From UMGS1484 sp045593325 (GTDB lineage: Bacteria > Bacillota > Clostridia > Oscillospirales > Acutalibacteraceae): DNA of 64,000 nt. The first letter of the stretch is position 1. Each line of letters begins with the position of its first letter. The stretch is taken from NCBI GenBank assembly GCA_045593325.1, contig JAZNWL010000067.1:1-64000 (forward strand), read 5' to 3'. A model generated the notes under the pieces. It did not search any database. It was not told where the DNA came from and saw nothing but the letters and a program-made list of their open reading frames with translations. Both the position numbers and the translations under genes were made by a program. Shown piece by piece: positions 50,596-59,578 of this stretch.

Positions 50596-50625
50596 TTAAA
50601 CACACAACCTGCGAATTTTTCTCAC
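50596..50625 (-). promoter_or_regulatory. Shared dockerin-gene promoter signature, copy C
   Basis: Leftward GTGAGA, 18 bases, GTTTAA (TTAAAC 50596-50601, CTCAC 50621-50625), 51 bases before the ATG at 50544. The spacer resembles copy A in sequence (GCAGGTT in both). Confidence 0.6.
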
Positions 50626-50675
50626 TAATTTTTAAATTTTTTTTATTTTTATTTGTTTTTTAATTTTATACAACA

Positions 50676-50707
50676 AAAACCCCCTTGGTTACAAAACCAA
50701 GGGGGTT
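50676..50707 (-). terminator. Terminator of the alpha ribosomal operon
   Basis: Perfect stem AACCCCCTTGGTTTT/AAAACCAAGGGGGTT region around a short loop, followed leftward by TTTTTGTTG, directly after rplQ. Confidence 0.9.
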
Positions 50708-50735
50708 CAAGCATTTATTTTACCTTAAACAGCAA

Positions 50736-51077
50736 TTAAACCAATTCGATAACTGCCATTTCTGCGGCGTCACCACGACGGGGTCCGATGCGGGTTACAC
50801 GAGTGTAACCGCCGTTCCGGGAAGCGTAAGAAGGTGCGATTTCGTCGAACAATTTCTTAACAACATCTTCCTTGGTGATAAAGGACAAAGCTTTGCGTTT
50901 GGAAGCAAGAGTATTGTCCTTGCCGATGGTAATATATTTTTCGGCCATAGCTTGGACTTCTTTTGCACGGGTAACGGTGGTTTCTAACTTACCGTTTTCC
51001 AACAAAAAGGTTACCATAGCCCGCAGCATAGCTTTTCTGCTGTCGGTTTTTCTACCGAGTTTTCTGGTACCTGGCAT
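50736..51077 (-). CDS. rplQ: 50S ribosomal protein L17
   Basis: 113 residues with the L-G-R-K-T-D-S-R-K-A-M-L-R motif near the N-terminus. Last gene of the alpha operon, 35 bases after rpoA. Confidence 0.97.
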   Translation of the reverse strand: MPGTRKLGRKTDSRKAMLRAMVTFLLENGKLETTVTRAKEVQAMAEKYITIGKDNTLASKRKALSFITKEDVVKKLFDEIAPSYASRNGGYTRVTRIGPRRGDAAEMAVIELV

Positions 51078-51112
51078 TGCAATTCACTCCTTTTCTTGAG
51101 TTGGCAGGTTAA

Positions 51113-52060
51113 TTAAAGTTCCTCTTTTTTCAGGGTGAAGCCCAAAGAATCCAGTTTATTGATAACTTCTTCCAAGGACTTACGGCCCAAGTTACGAACC
51201 TTCATCATTTCGTCTTCGGTCTTGTTGATCAAGTTTCCAACGGTATTGATGCCGGCACGTTTCAGGCAGTTGAAGGAACGAACCGAAAGATCCAATTCCT
51301 CAATGGTCATATCAAGAACTTTTTCCTTGCCGGATTCACCTTTTTCAACCATAATATCGGCACCTGCGCCTTCGGCTGAAAGGTTCACAAACAGATTCAG
51401 GTGTTCTGTGATAATTTTTGCAGCAAGCGAAACCGCATCTTCAGCAGAAATGGTTCCGTTTGTCCAGACTTCCAAGGACAATTTATCGAAGTCGGTAATT
51501 TGTCCCACACGGGTATTGTCAACAGTGTAGTTCACTTTGTTTACCGGTGTGTAAATGGAGTCCATGGGGATGACACCGATGGTGTTGATTTCTTGTTTAT
51601 TGCGGTCAGCAGGAACATAGCCACGGCCTTTGTCCAAAGACAGTTCCATAAAGAACCGTGCATTTTCCGAAAGGGTTGCAATGTGCATTTCGGGGTTGAG
51701 GATTTCAACCTCGCTGTCTGCCTTAATGTCGGCAGCGGTCACTTCGCAGGGACCTTCTGCTTCGATATAAACAATTTTGGGACCGTCGCCATGAATTTTG
51801 GCGGTTAAGCCTTTCAAGTTCAAAACAATTTCGGTGACATCTTCTTTAACGCCGTCGATTGTGGAAAATTCGTGTACTACGCCGTCAAATTTTACCGAAG
51901 TCGCGGCAACACCGGGCAAAGAAGAAAGGAGCACTCTGCGCAAACTGTTGCCAAGAGTGGTACCGTAGCCTCTTTCCAAAGGTTCAACCACAAAGCGACC
52001 ATAGGAACCGTCTTCCGACAGTTCTTCGGTTTCAATTCGGGGCTTCTCGATTTCTATCAT
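51113..52060 (-). CDS. rpoA: RNA polymerase alpha subunit
   Basis: 315 residues. N-terminal dimerisation domain (E-P-L-E-R-G-Y-G-T-T-L-G-N-S-L-R-R-V-L) and C-terminal DNA-binding domain (V-R-S-F-N-C-L-K-R-A-G-I-N-T-V-G-N-L). It is the platform for polymerase assembly and activator contact, in its normal alpha-operon place. Confidence 0.98.
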   Translation of the reverse strand: MIEIEKPRIETEELSEDGSYGRFVVEPLERGYGTTLGNSLRRVLLSSLPGVAATSVKFDGVVHEFSTIDGVKEDVTEIVLNLKGLTAKIHGDGPKIVYIEAEGPCEVTAADIKADSEVEILNPEMHIATLSENARFFMELSLDKGRGYVPADRNKQEINTIGVIPMDSIYTPVNKVNYTVDNTRVGQITDFDKLSLEVWTNGTISAEDAVSLAAKIITEHLNLFVNLSAEGAGADIMVEKGESGKEKVLDMTIEELDLSVRSFNCLKRAGINTVGNLINKTEDEMMKVRNLGRKSLEEVINKLDSLGFTLKKEEL

Positions 52061-52131
52061 TCAGAACCCTCCTTAATAATTGTACGAATAATTCGCCAAA
52101 AATTGAATAGCCAAACAGGAATCCTGCACGA

Positions 52132-52758
52132 TTATTTACTGTAGAACTCAACGATCAGATGTTCTTCGATGGGAACATCGATTTGGTCACGGTTGGGCAG
52201 GTTTACAATTTTGGCCTCAAGGGTATCGGCATTAACGCTGATCCATTCAGGTTTTACGCGGGAAGCGCAAGCTTCCACAACCGTTTTGATCTTTTCGGAA
52301 GAACGGCTTTTTTCGCAAACTGCGATAACGTCGCCGGCCTTAACCAGATAAGACGGTACATTAACTTTTTTACCGTTTACGGTGAAGTGGTTGTGAACAA
52401 CCAACTGACGGGCTTCAGCACGGGAGGAAGCCCAACCGCAACGGTATACAACGTTGTCCAAACGGCTTTCCAACAAGCGGAGAAGGTTATCACCGGTTAC
52501 GCCGGTTTTCCGTTCGGCAATTTCAAAATAGTGATGGAATTGGTTTTCCAAAACACCATAATATCTTCTGGCTTTTTGCTTCATGCGAAGTTGCAAACCA
52601 TATTCAGAAGCCTTTTTGCGGCTTTGACCATGTTGGCCGGGAGCGTAAGCTCTGCGGTCAATCGAGCATTTGCTGGAGTAGCATCTGTCGCCTTTCAAGA
52701 AAAGCTTTTGGCCTTCACGGCGGCATAATCTACAAACTGCTCCGGTATATCTTGCCAT
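52132..52758 (-). CDS. rpsD: 30S ribosomal protein S4
   Basis: 208 residues; primary 16S rRNA binder. Four Cys residues near the N-terminus (C-R-L-C-R-R-E-G, C-Y-S-S-K-C) suggest the zinc form. S4 domain R-L-D-N-V-V-Y-R-C-G present. Confidence 0.97.
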   Translation of the reverse strand: MARYTGAVCRLCRREGQKLFLKGDRCYSSKCSIDRRAYAPGQHGQSRKKASEYGLQLRMKQKARRYYGVLENQFHHYFEIAERKTGVTGDNLLRLLESRLDNVVYRCGWASSRAEARQLVVHNHFTVNGKKVNVPSYLVKAGDVIAVCEKSRSSEKIKTVVEACASRVKPEWISVNADTLEAKIVNLPNRDQIDVPIEEHLIVEFYSK

Positions 52759-52775
52759 ATCCTTACACCTCCAAA

Positions 52776-53171
52776 TTATACACGACGTCTTTTAGGCGGA
52801 CGGCATCCGTTGTGGGGAATGGGAGTTACGTCTTTAATCATGGTAACTTCCAAGCCGGCGGCCTGCAGAGCACGGATAGCGGCTTCACGTCCGGAACCGG
52901 GCCCTTTAACGAATACTTCAACAAATTTCAAACCATGTTCCATAGCAGCTTTTGCAGCGGTTTCAGCAGCAGTTTGGGCTGCGAAGGGAGTGGATTTCCG
53001 AGAACCACGGAAGCCCATTTCACCGGCAGATGCCCAAGAAATAGCGTTGCCGTTTACATCAGTGATGGTAACGATGGTGTTGTTGAAGGTGGATTGGATA
53101 TGGGCGGCGCCGCGTTCAATATTTTTACGGTCGCGGCGACGGGTGGTAGTTTTTTTACCCTTAGTTGCCAT
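52776..53171 (-). CDS. rpsK: 30S ribosomal protein S11
   Basis: 131 residues; platform protein. G-F-R-G-S-R-K-S-T-P-F-A-A-Q and the C-terminal H-N-G-C-R-P-P-K-R-R-R-V are typical. Confidence 0.97.
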   Translation of the reverse strand: MATKGKKTTTRRRDRKNIERGAAHIQSTFNNTIVTITDVNGNAISWASAGEMGFRGSRKSTPFAAQTAAETAAKAAMEHGLKFVEVFVKGPGSGREAAIRALQAAGLEVTMIKDVTPIPHNGCRPPKRRRV

Positions 53172-53188
53172 ATTATTTTACCTCCTGC

Positions 53189-53557
53189 TTACTTCTTCTT
53201 GTTTGCTATGGTCTTGCGGGGACCTTTACGAGTACGAGCGTTGGTTTTAGAACGTTGTCCTCTTACAGGAAGCCCTTTGCGGTGACGAACACCACGATAG
53301 CAGCCAATTTCAATAAGCCGTTTGATGTCAAATGCTACATCACGACGCAAGTCACCTTCAACGGTGAGGTTGTGTTCGATGTATTCACGCAATTTAGAAA
53401 CATCATCTTCGGTCAAATCCTTAACTCTGGTGTCAGGATTAACACCGGTTGCAGCAAGAATATCTTTTGCTGTTTTGGGGCCGATACCGTAAATATAGGT
53501 AAGGCCGATTTCTACCCGTTTTTCACGAGGCAGGTCTACACCTGAAATACGTGCCAT
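53189..53557 (-). CDS. rpsM: 30S ribosomal protein S13
   Basis: 122 residues; head protein contacting P-site tRNA and 50S. M-A-R-I-S-G-V-D-L-P-R-E-K and R-G-L-P-V-R-G-Q-R-type motif present. Confidence 0.97.
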   Translation of the reverse strand: MARISGVDLPREKRVEIGLTYIYGIGPKTAKDILAATGVNPDTRVKDLTEDDVSKLREYIEHNLTVEGDLRRDVAFDIKRLIEIGCYRGVRHRKGLPVRGQRSKTNARTRKGPRKTIANKKK

Positions 53558-53590
53558 TTACTATTGCACCTCCAAAATGTGTTGCAAGGA

Positions 53591-53704
53591 TTAACCTTGA
53601 CGCTGTTTGTGCTTGGGGTTTTCGCAAATTACCATAATGCGTCCCTTGCGTTTGATGACTTTGCATTTATCGCAAATCTTTTTGACAGAAGGTCTGACTT
53701 TCAT
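53591..53704 (-). CDS. rpmJ: 50S ribosomal protein L36
   Basis: 37 residues, MKVRPSVKKICDKCKVIKRK at the N-terminus and ending K-H-K-Q-R-Q-G; zinc-type C-D-K-C pair followed by C and H. Read directly from the DNA between infA and rpsM, its usual place. Confidence 0.96.
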   Translation of the reverse strand: MKVRPSVKKICDKCKVIKRKGRIMVICENPKHKQRQG

Positions 53705-53736
53705 TGTTTTTACCTCCTAGAAATTTTGCCTTTCGG

Positions 53737-53955
53737 CTATTTGGATCGCCAAGTGATTCTGCCCTTTGTTAAGTCGTATGGCGACATTTCGACTGTAACT
53801 TTATCTCCGGGCAAAATGCGGATAAAGTTCATACGCAATTTGCCGGAAATGTGGGCGGTAATTACATGACCGTTGGGAAGCTCTACCTTAAATACTGCGT
53901 TGGGCATGGCTTCTCGAACGATACCTTCAACTTCGATCATGTCTTGCTTGGACAT
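53737..53955 (-). CDS. infA: Translation initiation factor IF-1
   Basis: 72 residues, single S1-like barrel (V-E-G-I-V-R-E-A-M-P-N-A, G-H-V-I-T-A-H-I-S-G-K-L-R). Blocks the A site during initiation. Confidence 0.97.
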   Translation of the reverse strand: MSKQDMIEVEGIVREAMPNAVFKVELPNGHVITAHISGKLRMNFIRILPGDKVTVEMSPYDLTKGRITWRSK

Positions 53956-53968
53956 TAAAAAATCCCCC

Positions 53969-54232
53969 TCACATTACATCATCCTGGGCGACGCCTGAAT
54001 ACTCATTCAGTGCCCGTCGCAATGATCGGTTTGTGGACATTGAGCCGCTGTCTAATACGGTATTGGTCAGGCCAATGTGTTTCCGATTTTTCTTCTTGGG
54101 CCGTTCTAAGGGACGGTCTTTGCCGTTGCACACAAGCAAGGTTTCTCCTTCGCTTCCCACAACTGCTAAAAACTCGCCTTGATCACGGCCGGCCCGTGAA
54201 TACACCACGCGACCGATTTGAATTTCCATCAT
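53969..54232 (-). CDS. KOW-domain RNA-binding protein (L14e-like)
   Basis: 87 residues beginning M-M-E-I-Q-I-G-R-V-V-Y-S-R-A-G-R-D, a KOW barrel like that of eukaryotic/archaeal L14e and clostridial homologues encoded between map and infA. AAGGAGG (54240-54246) favours the first ATG. Probably ribosome-associated; exact role unknown. Confidence 0.85.
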   Translation of the reverse strand: MMEIQIGRVVYSRAGRDQGEFLAVVGSEGETLLVCNGKDRPLERPKKKNRKHIGLTNTVLDSGSMSTNRSLRRALNEYSGVAQDDVM

Positions 54233-54244
54233 GCCGCTTCCTCC

Positions 54245-54994
54245 TTACGGTTTGGTCAGAATGACCGGGCCGTTGGTGGTAATGGCGATGGTGTGTTCAA
54301 AATGGGCAGACAGGGCGCCGTCGATAGTTTCTACCGTCCATCCGTCCTTCAGTGTTTTCACACCGGGTGTACCCATATTAATCATCGGTTCAATGGCTAA
54401 TGTCATACCGGGAATCAGTCGTACCCCTCTTCCGGCAGTGCCGAAATTGGGAACCTCAGGTTCTTCGTGGAGTTTTTTTCCCACGCCGTGGCCGACAAAC
54501 TGCCGGACCACCGAATAGCCTGCTCCCTCCGCATGCTGCTGAACCGCAGCGGATATATCGCCGATTCTACCGCCGGATACTGCCGCTTCGATACCTTTGT
54601 ACAAGGCTTCTTTGGTAATATCCATCAGCCGCTGTGCTTCCGGTGCAACCGCACCGACTGCAAAAGTGGCGGCATTATCGCCGTGGTAACCGTGAAGGCA
54701 CGCGCCAAGGTCAATGCTGACAATGTCGCCTTCCTTCAAAATCACCTTTTTGGAAGGGATACCGTGAATCACCTGATGGTTCACCGATATGCAAGCGGTG
54801 GCAGGATAGCCGCTGTATCCCAGGAAACTGGGAATACCGCCGTGTTTCACAATAAAATCATGGGCGATTTTATCAATCTCCCAGGTGGAAATCCCGGGGC
54901 GAACCGCTTCTCCTGCTATCTGAAGAGCTTGTGCCGATAAAACACAGGCTTCCTTCATTAAAGAAAGTTCATTGGATGTTTTCAGAACGATCAT
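54245..54994 (-). CDS. map: Methionine aminopeptidase type I
   Basis: 249 residues; removes initiator methionine. Metal ligands visible in S-I-D-L-G-A, D-N-A-A-T-F, G-H-G-V-G and I-E-P-M. The start overlaps the adk stop by four bases. Confidence 0.96.
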   Translation of the reverse strand: MIVLKTSNELSLMKEACVLSAQALQIAGEAVRPGISTWEIDKIAHDFIVKHGGIPSFLGYSGYPATACISVNHQVIHGIPSKKVILKEGDIVSIDLGACLHGYHGDNAATFAVGAVAPEAQRLMDITKEALYKGIEAAVSGGRIGDISAAVQQHAEGAGYSVVRQFVGHGVGKKLHEEPEVPNFGTAGRGVRLIPGMTLAIEPMINMGTPGVKTLKDGWTVETIDGALSAHFEHTIAITTNGPVILTKP

Positions 54995-55629
54995 ACCAAA
55001 TCCTCAACCGCTTTCATCATCAAAGCGGTAGTGTCAGCCAGTTCTTCCTGACCTTCCACAGTACGGAGCATATTCCGTTCCTGATAGAAGGCGGAAAGCG
55101 GCGCGGTTTGTTCATGGTAGATCCGAAGCCGTTCCAAAACGGTTTCGGGTTTATCGTCTGCCCGTTGTACCAGGGTTTCTCCGCACACATCGCAAACCTC
55201 ATCCTGTTTGGGAGGGTTATATTGAACGTGATAGGAAGCACCGCAAGTAAGGCAGGTACGGCGACCTGACATACGGGAAACGATGGTTTCATCCGCTAAT
55301 TGGATCTCAATGGCGGCGTCAATTTTAACGTCCATTGCTTCCAGGGCTTTGGCTTGAGGAATGGTACGGGGGAACCCGTCTAAAATAAATCCCTTTGCAC
55401 AATCGGGCTGAGCCAACCGTTCTTTTACAATTTCCACAACAATATCATCTGCCAGCAGTTCACCACGGTCAATCACCGCTTTGGCTTCCAGACCCATGGG
55501 GGTTTGGTTTTTGATGGCTTCCCGAATCATGTTCCCGGTGGAAATGGTGGGGATTTGAAACCGTTCACGCAACATCTCAGCCTGGGTGCCCTTTCCGGCA
55601 CCCGGAGGACCGATTAGAATAATGTTCAT
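54991..55629 (-). CDS. adk: Adenylate kinase, zinc-LID type
   Basis: 212 residues; interconverts ATP+AMP and 2 ADP. P-loop G-P-P-G-A-G-K-G-T at the start, D-G-F-P-R-T motif, and a LID with four Cys (C-L-T-C ... C-D-V-C), the Gram-positive zinc form. Confidence 0.97.
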   Translation of the reverse strand: MNIILIGPPGAGKGTQAEMLRERFQIPTISTGNMIREAIKNQTPMGLEAKAVIDRGELLADDIVVEIVKERLAQPDCAKGFILDGFPRTIPQAKALEAMDVKIDAAIEIQLADETIVSRMSGRRTCLTCGASYHVQYNPPKQDEVCDVCGETLVQRADDKPETVLERLRIYHEQTAPLSAFYQERNMLRTVEGQEELADTTALMMKAVEDLV

Positions 55630-55705
55630 AGCCGTTTCCTCCTTATTTTTGGGTGGGGTTGCAGGGAAGACATCCCTGCAACCAATTCCCCGAATGATTC
55701 TCAGA

Positions 55706-57010
55706 TTAGTCCAAGAATCCTTTGTAGTAACGCATCATCATTTGAGATTCGATGGATTTTACGGTATCCAGGGCTACACCAACCAAGATCAGGATGGAAG
55801 TACCGCCCAAGGCAACGTTCATGCCACCGATGGACCCAACGATGTTGGGGAGAACTGCCATTACACCCAAGAACATGGCGCCCACCAAGGTAATTTTGGA
55901 AATAACCTTGCCGATGAAGTCGGAAGTGGGTTGACCGGGACGAATACCGGGGATAACACCGGAATTTTTCCGCAGGTTGTTTGCCATTTCAACGGGATTG
56001 TATTGAATGGTTACGTAGAAATAGGCAAAGAACACGATCAAAACCAGGTTCAATACAATGTAAATGGGTCCGCCGAATGCGAATAAGTTCAGCACTTTGG
56101 CAAAGGTACTTGTGCTGTTACCCATGAATGCCAAGATGGTGCTGGGAATGGAAAGAATGGAGCTGGCGAAAATGATGGGCAAAACCCCTGCCATATTCAC
56201 TTGGATGGGCAAGTGGGTGTTTTGACCGCCGTACATTTTACGACCAACAACTTTTTTAGCATATTGTACGGGAATTCTACGTTCAGCCGCAGTCATAAAT
56301 ACAATGAAAGCGATGATGAGAAGGAACAATACGCAAATGATCAGAACCATGGGCCATTTGCCAGCCACAGCATTGTAGTACAAAGCAGCGAAGGCGGTGG
56401 GACCACGGGAAATGATACCGGCGAACAAGATCATGGAGATACCGTTACCGATACCTTTTTCGTCGATTTGTTCACCCAACCACATGATCAAAGCGGAACC
56501 TGCGGTGAAGCAGAGAACGATGATCACTGCGGTGAAGATTTGTGCAAACACGGGAGCACCGGCACCGTAAGTCAGGTAACCGGAACCGCTGTTGCGCAAA
56601 TAGAAGTAGTAGGCAACACCTTGGATCAAAGCCAAGATGACGGTTGCAAAACGAGTATATTTTGCAATTTTCTTTTTGCCTTCTTCCCCTTCTTTGGAAA
56701 TACGTTCCAAAGCGGGAATGGCTACGGTCAACAACTGCATAATAATGGAGCTGTTGATGTAGGGGGTAACACCCATGGCAAAAATGGCGCCATATTCCAA
56801 TGCACCACCGGTGAGGATGGACAAGTAGCTGAACAGGGTAGTACCACCGTCCGAACCGCTTAAATCCGCACTCAGGCGAGCAGCGTCAATGAAGGGAGCG
56901 GGAATGTAAGAACCAATACGGAATATAATGATGACCAGAAGGGTAAAGAAGATTTTCTTACGAAGATCTGCCAATTTCCAGCCGTTACGAATTGTTTCCA
57001 GCAGTTGCAC
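55706..57010 (-). CDS. secY: Preprotein translocase SecY
   Basis: 434 residues, about ten TM helices; plug region and L-T-G-G-A-L-E-Y and Q-L-L-T-V-A-I-P-A-L-E motifs typical. Forms the translocation channel with the unusual SecE at 15.8-16.5 kb. Confidence 0.97.
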   Translation of the reverse strand: MQLLETIRNGWKLADLRKKIFFTLLVIIIFRIGSYIPAPFIDAARLSADLSGSDGGTTLFSYLSILTGGALEYGAIFAMGVTPYINSSIIMQLLTVAIPALERISKEGEEGKKKIAKYTRFATVILALIQGVAYYFYLRNSGSGYLTYGAGAPVFAQIFTAVIIVLCFTAGSALIMWLGEQIDEKGIGNGISMILFAGIISRGPTAFAALYYNAVAGKWPMVLIICVLFLLIIAFIVFMTAAERRIPVQYAKKVVGRKMYGGQNTHLPIQVNMAGVLPIIFASSILSIPSTILAFMGNSTSTFAKVLNLFAFGGPIYIVLNLVLIVFFAYFYVTIQYNPVEMANNLRKNSGVIPGIRPGQPTSDFIGKVISKITLVGAMFLGVMAVLPNIVGSIGGMNVALGGTSILILVGVALDTVKSIESQMMMRYYKGFLD

Positions 57011-57011
57011 C

Positions 57012-57452
57012 TTACATCACCTCAGCCTTTCCGCCGGCAGCCTCAATTTTAGCTTTGGCTGACGCAGAGAAGGCAGCGGCCTTAACGGTCAGGTTTTTGC
57101 TAATTTCGCCTTGACCCAGAACTTTGATGCCGTCCAAGGGTTTTTTCACCAAGCCGGCTTCTTTCAAAGCTTGAGCGTCAACGACTGAGCCGTTTTCGAA
57201 TTTTTCAAGATCTGCTACATTGATAATGGCATATTTGGTTGCGAAAATGTTGTTGAAACCTCTTTTGGGGATACGGCGTTGTAAAGGCATTTGGCCGCCT
57301 TCGAATCCGATGCGAACACCGCCGCCGGAACGAGCTTTTTGACCTTTATGACCTTTACCTGCAGTTTTACCCTGCCCGGAGGCGGGACCACGACCAATAC
57401 GCTTGGAAGCTTTATTGGCACCGTAAGAGGGAGAAAGTTCATGCAGTTTCAT
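57012..57452 (-). CDS. rplO: 50S ribosomal protein L15
   Basis: 146 residues; M-K-L-H-E-L-S-P start and R-I-G-R-G-P-A-S-G-Q-G-K-T-A-G-K-G-H-K-G motif. Confidence 0.97.
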   Translation of the reverse strand: MKLHELSPSYGANKASKRIGRGPASGQGKTAGKGHKGQKARSGGGVRIGFEGGQMPLQRRIPKRGFNNIFATKYAIINVADLEKFENGSVVDAQALKEAGLVKKPLDGIKVLGQGEISKNLTVKAAAFSASAKAKIEAAGGKAEVM

Positions 57453-57469
57453 ACTTGCACCTCCTTAGT

Positions 57470-57667
57470 TTACGCTTCGGTTACCTCGACAAGGTGGCTG
57501 ATTTTTGCAATCTTGCCTTTTGTCTGGGGGCAATCCGGCTGAACAGCAACGTCGCCGATTTTGGAAAGACCCAGGGCCTTTGCATTGGCAATTTGTTTGC
57601 TGTTAGAGCCAATCAAGCTCTTTTTCAAAGTAATTTTAAGGCTTGCAGCCTGAGATTTATTAGCCAT
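57470..57667 (-). CDS. rpmD: 50S ribosomal protein L30
   Basis: 65 residues; I-T-L-K-K-S-L-I-G-S and L-G-L-S-K-I-G motifs. Placed between rpsE and rplO as usual. Confidence 0.95.
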   Translation of the reverse strand: MANKSQAASLKITLKKSLIGSNSKQIANAKALGLSKIGDVAVQPDCPQTKGKIAKISHLVEVTEA

Positions 57668-57680
57668 CTTTGCTGCCTCC

Positions 57681-58184
57681 TTAACCTAAAATTTCCTTAA
57701 CGGTCTTGCCGCGGGTAGCAGCTACTTGTTCAGCGTCACGCAAAGAAGCGAGACCTTGAATGGTAGCGCGTACTACGTTGCAAGGGTTGTTGGAACGAAG
57801 TGCTTTGGTACGGATATCTTTGATACCAACGGTTTCCAAAACAGCACGAACGGGGCCGCCGGCGATAACACCGGTACCGGGGGCAGCGGGTTTCAAGAGA
57901 ACCCGGCCAGCGCCGTAAGCACCAATTACTTCGTGGGGGATGGTGGTGCCGCGAAGAGCAACTTTCATCAAGTTTTTCTTGGCATCTTCAATCCCTTTGC
58001 GGATAGCGTCGGGAACTTCACCGGCTTTACCCAGGCCGAAGCCTACGATGCCGTTGCCGTCACCAACAACTACGATGGCGGAGAACTTGAAAATACGACC
58101 GCCCTTGACCGTTTTGGATACACGGTTGATAGCAACCACGCGTTCGGTCAAATCCAAGGTAGATGCGTCAATAATGTTTGCCAT
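57681..58184 (-). CDS. rpsE: 30S ribosomal protein S5
   Basis: 167 residues; V-V-G-D-G-N-G-I-V-G-F-G-L-G-K-A and A-A-P-G-T-G-V-I-A-G-G motifs. Acts in decoding accuracy. Confidence 0.97.
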   Translation of the reverse strand: MANIIDASTLDLTERVVAINRVSKTVKGGRIFKFSAIVVVGDGNGIVGFGLGKAGEVPDAIRKGIEDAKKNLMKVALRGTTIPHEVIGAYGAGRVLLKPAAPGTGVIAGGPVRAVLETVGIKDIRTKALRSNNPCNVVRATIQGLASLRDAEQVAATRGKTVKEILG

Positions 58185-58201
58185 AATGTTCTCCTCCTTA
58201 C

Positions 58202-58561
58202 TTAGAATTCAAGGCCACCCTCACGGGCGCCGTCGGCCAGTTCTTGAACACGGCCATGATAAATGTTACCGCCACGGTCGAAAACAACTTTGGTAATACC
58301 GGCTGCTTTGGCACGTTCGGCAACCAAAGCGCCAACTTTTTTGGCAGCTTCTTTGTTACCGCCGTACATGCCGAAGTCTTTTTCCAGACTGGAAGCAGCA
58401 GCTAAAGTAACACCTTTGGTGTCATCGATCACCTGTGCGCTAATGTTGGCAAGGGAGCGGAACACACACAAACGGGGACAATCAGCAGTACCGCTGATTT
58501 TGCCGCGGACTCTCTTATGACGAATCGCACGTGCTTTTTTAGTGTCGGGTCTATTAACCAT
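58202..58561 (-). CDS. rplR: 50S ribosomal protein L18
   Basis: 119 residues; binds 5S rRNA. R-L-C-V-F-R-S-L-A-N-I-S-A-Q and F-D-R-G-G-N-I-Y-H-G-R-V motifs. Confidence 0.97.
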   Translation of the reverse strand: MVNRPDTKKARAIRHKRVRGKISGTADCPRLCVFRSLANISAQVIDDTKGVTLAAASSLEKDFGMYGGNKEAAKKVGALVAERAKAAGITKVVFDRGGNIYHGRVQELADGAREGGLEF

Positions 58562-58582
58562 AATAGATTTACTCCTTTACCT

Positions 58583-59119
58583 TTATTTACCGGATTTACC
58601 CTCTTTGCGACGAACGTATTCGTCAACATAGCGGATACCTTTGCCCTTATAGGGTTCGGGGGGTCTCTTTTTACGAACCTCAGCTGCGAACTGACCTACA
58701 GCTTGCTTATCAGCACCCGAGATAATGATTTTGTTGGGGTTGGGAACTTCAATGGAAATACCGTCGATTTCTTCCATAACCACTTGATGGGAGAACCCTA
58801 AGTTCATAACCAAGGATTTTCCTTGTTTGGCTACACGGTAGCCAACGCCGATTACGTCTAACTCTTTGGTGTAGCCCTTGCTAACGCCTTCGATCATGTT
58901 GGCGATGAGGGTACGGGTCAGACCGTGCAGGGAGCGGTTTTCTTTTTCGTCGTTGGGACGGGTAACAACCACTTGGTTCCCTTCGATTGCAACGTCAATG
59001 CTGCTAACCACTTCATGTTCCAGGGTGCCTTTAGCGCCTTTCACGATAACTTTTTTACCGTCAAGTTTCACTTCAACACCGGCAGGAATTTCAACGGGTT
59101 TTTTACCGATTCGTGACAT
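58583..59119 (-). CDS. rplF: 50S ribosomal protein L6
   Basis: 178 residues from M-S-R-I-G-K-K-P-V at 59119, the conserved start; a longer frame begins seven codons earlier but overlaps rpsH. C-terminal G-K-G-I-R-Y-V-D-E present. Confidence 0.97.
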   Translation of the reverse strand: MSRIGKKPVEIPAGVEVKLDGKKVIVKGAKGTLEHEVVSSIDVAIEGNQVVVTRPNDEKENRSLHGLTRTLIANMIEGVSKGYTKELDVIGVGYRVAKQGKSLVMNLGFSHQVVMEEIDGISIEVPNPNKIIISGADKQAVGQFAAEVRKKRPPEPYKGKGIRYVDEYVRRKEGKSGK

Positions 59120-59133
59120 CTCTCTGCACCTCC

Positions 59134-59532
59134 TTACCAAACGAAAGCCAAAACTTCGCCGCCAACGTTTTCTTTACGGGCGAGTTTGTCAGTCATAACA
59201 CCTTTAGAGGTGGAGATAATAGCGATACCAAGGCCTTTCATTACCTTGGGCAGCTCCTCGCAGCTGGCATAGATGCGAAGGCCGGGTTTGCTGACACGAC
59301 GAAGACCTGTAATGGCAGGGGTCTTGCCAGCGTTGTATTTCAGTGTAAGACGGATCATACCTTGTTTTCCGTCATCGATAACCTGAAAGCTTTTCACATA
59401 ACCTTCGTCCACAAGAATTTGAGCAATGGTCTTTTTCATGTTAGACGCAGGCACATCCACCGAGTCGTGCTTAGCAGAATTCGCATTGCGGATTCTGGTG
59501 AGCATATCGGCTATAGTATCGGTGATTTGCAT
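59134..59532 (-). CDS. rpsH: 30S ribosomal protein S8
   Basis: 132 residues; D-M-L-T-R-I-R-N-A-N near the start and I-S-T-S-K-G-V-M-T-D near the end. Confidence 0.97.
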   Translation of the reverse strand: MQITDTIADMLTRIRNANSAKHDSVDVPASNMKKTIAQILVDEGYVKSFQVIDDGKQGMIRLTLKYNAGKTPAITGLRRVSKPGLRIYASCEELPKVMKGLGIAIISTSKGVMTDKLARKENVGGEVLAFVW

Positions 59533-59578
59533 ACCGGTTTTCCTCCTTTAATCTTGCAATAATAATTGGTAGGGCAGC

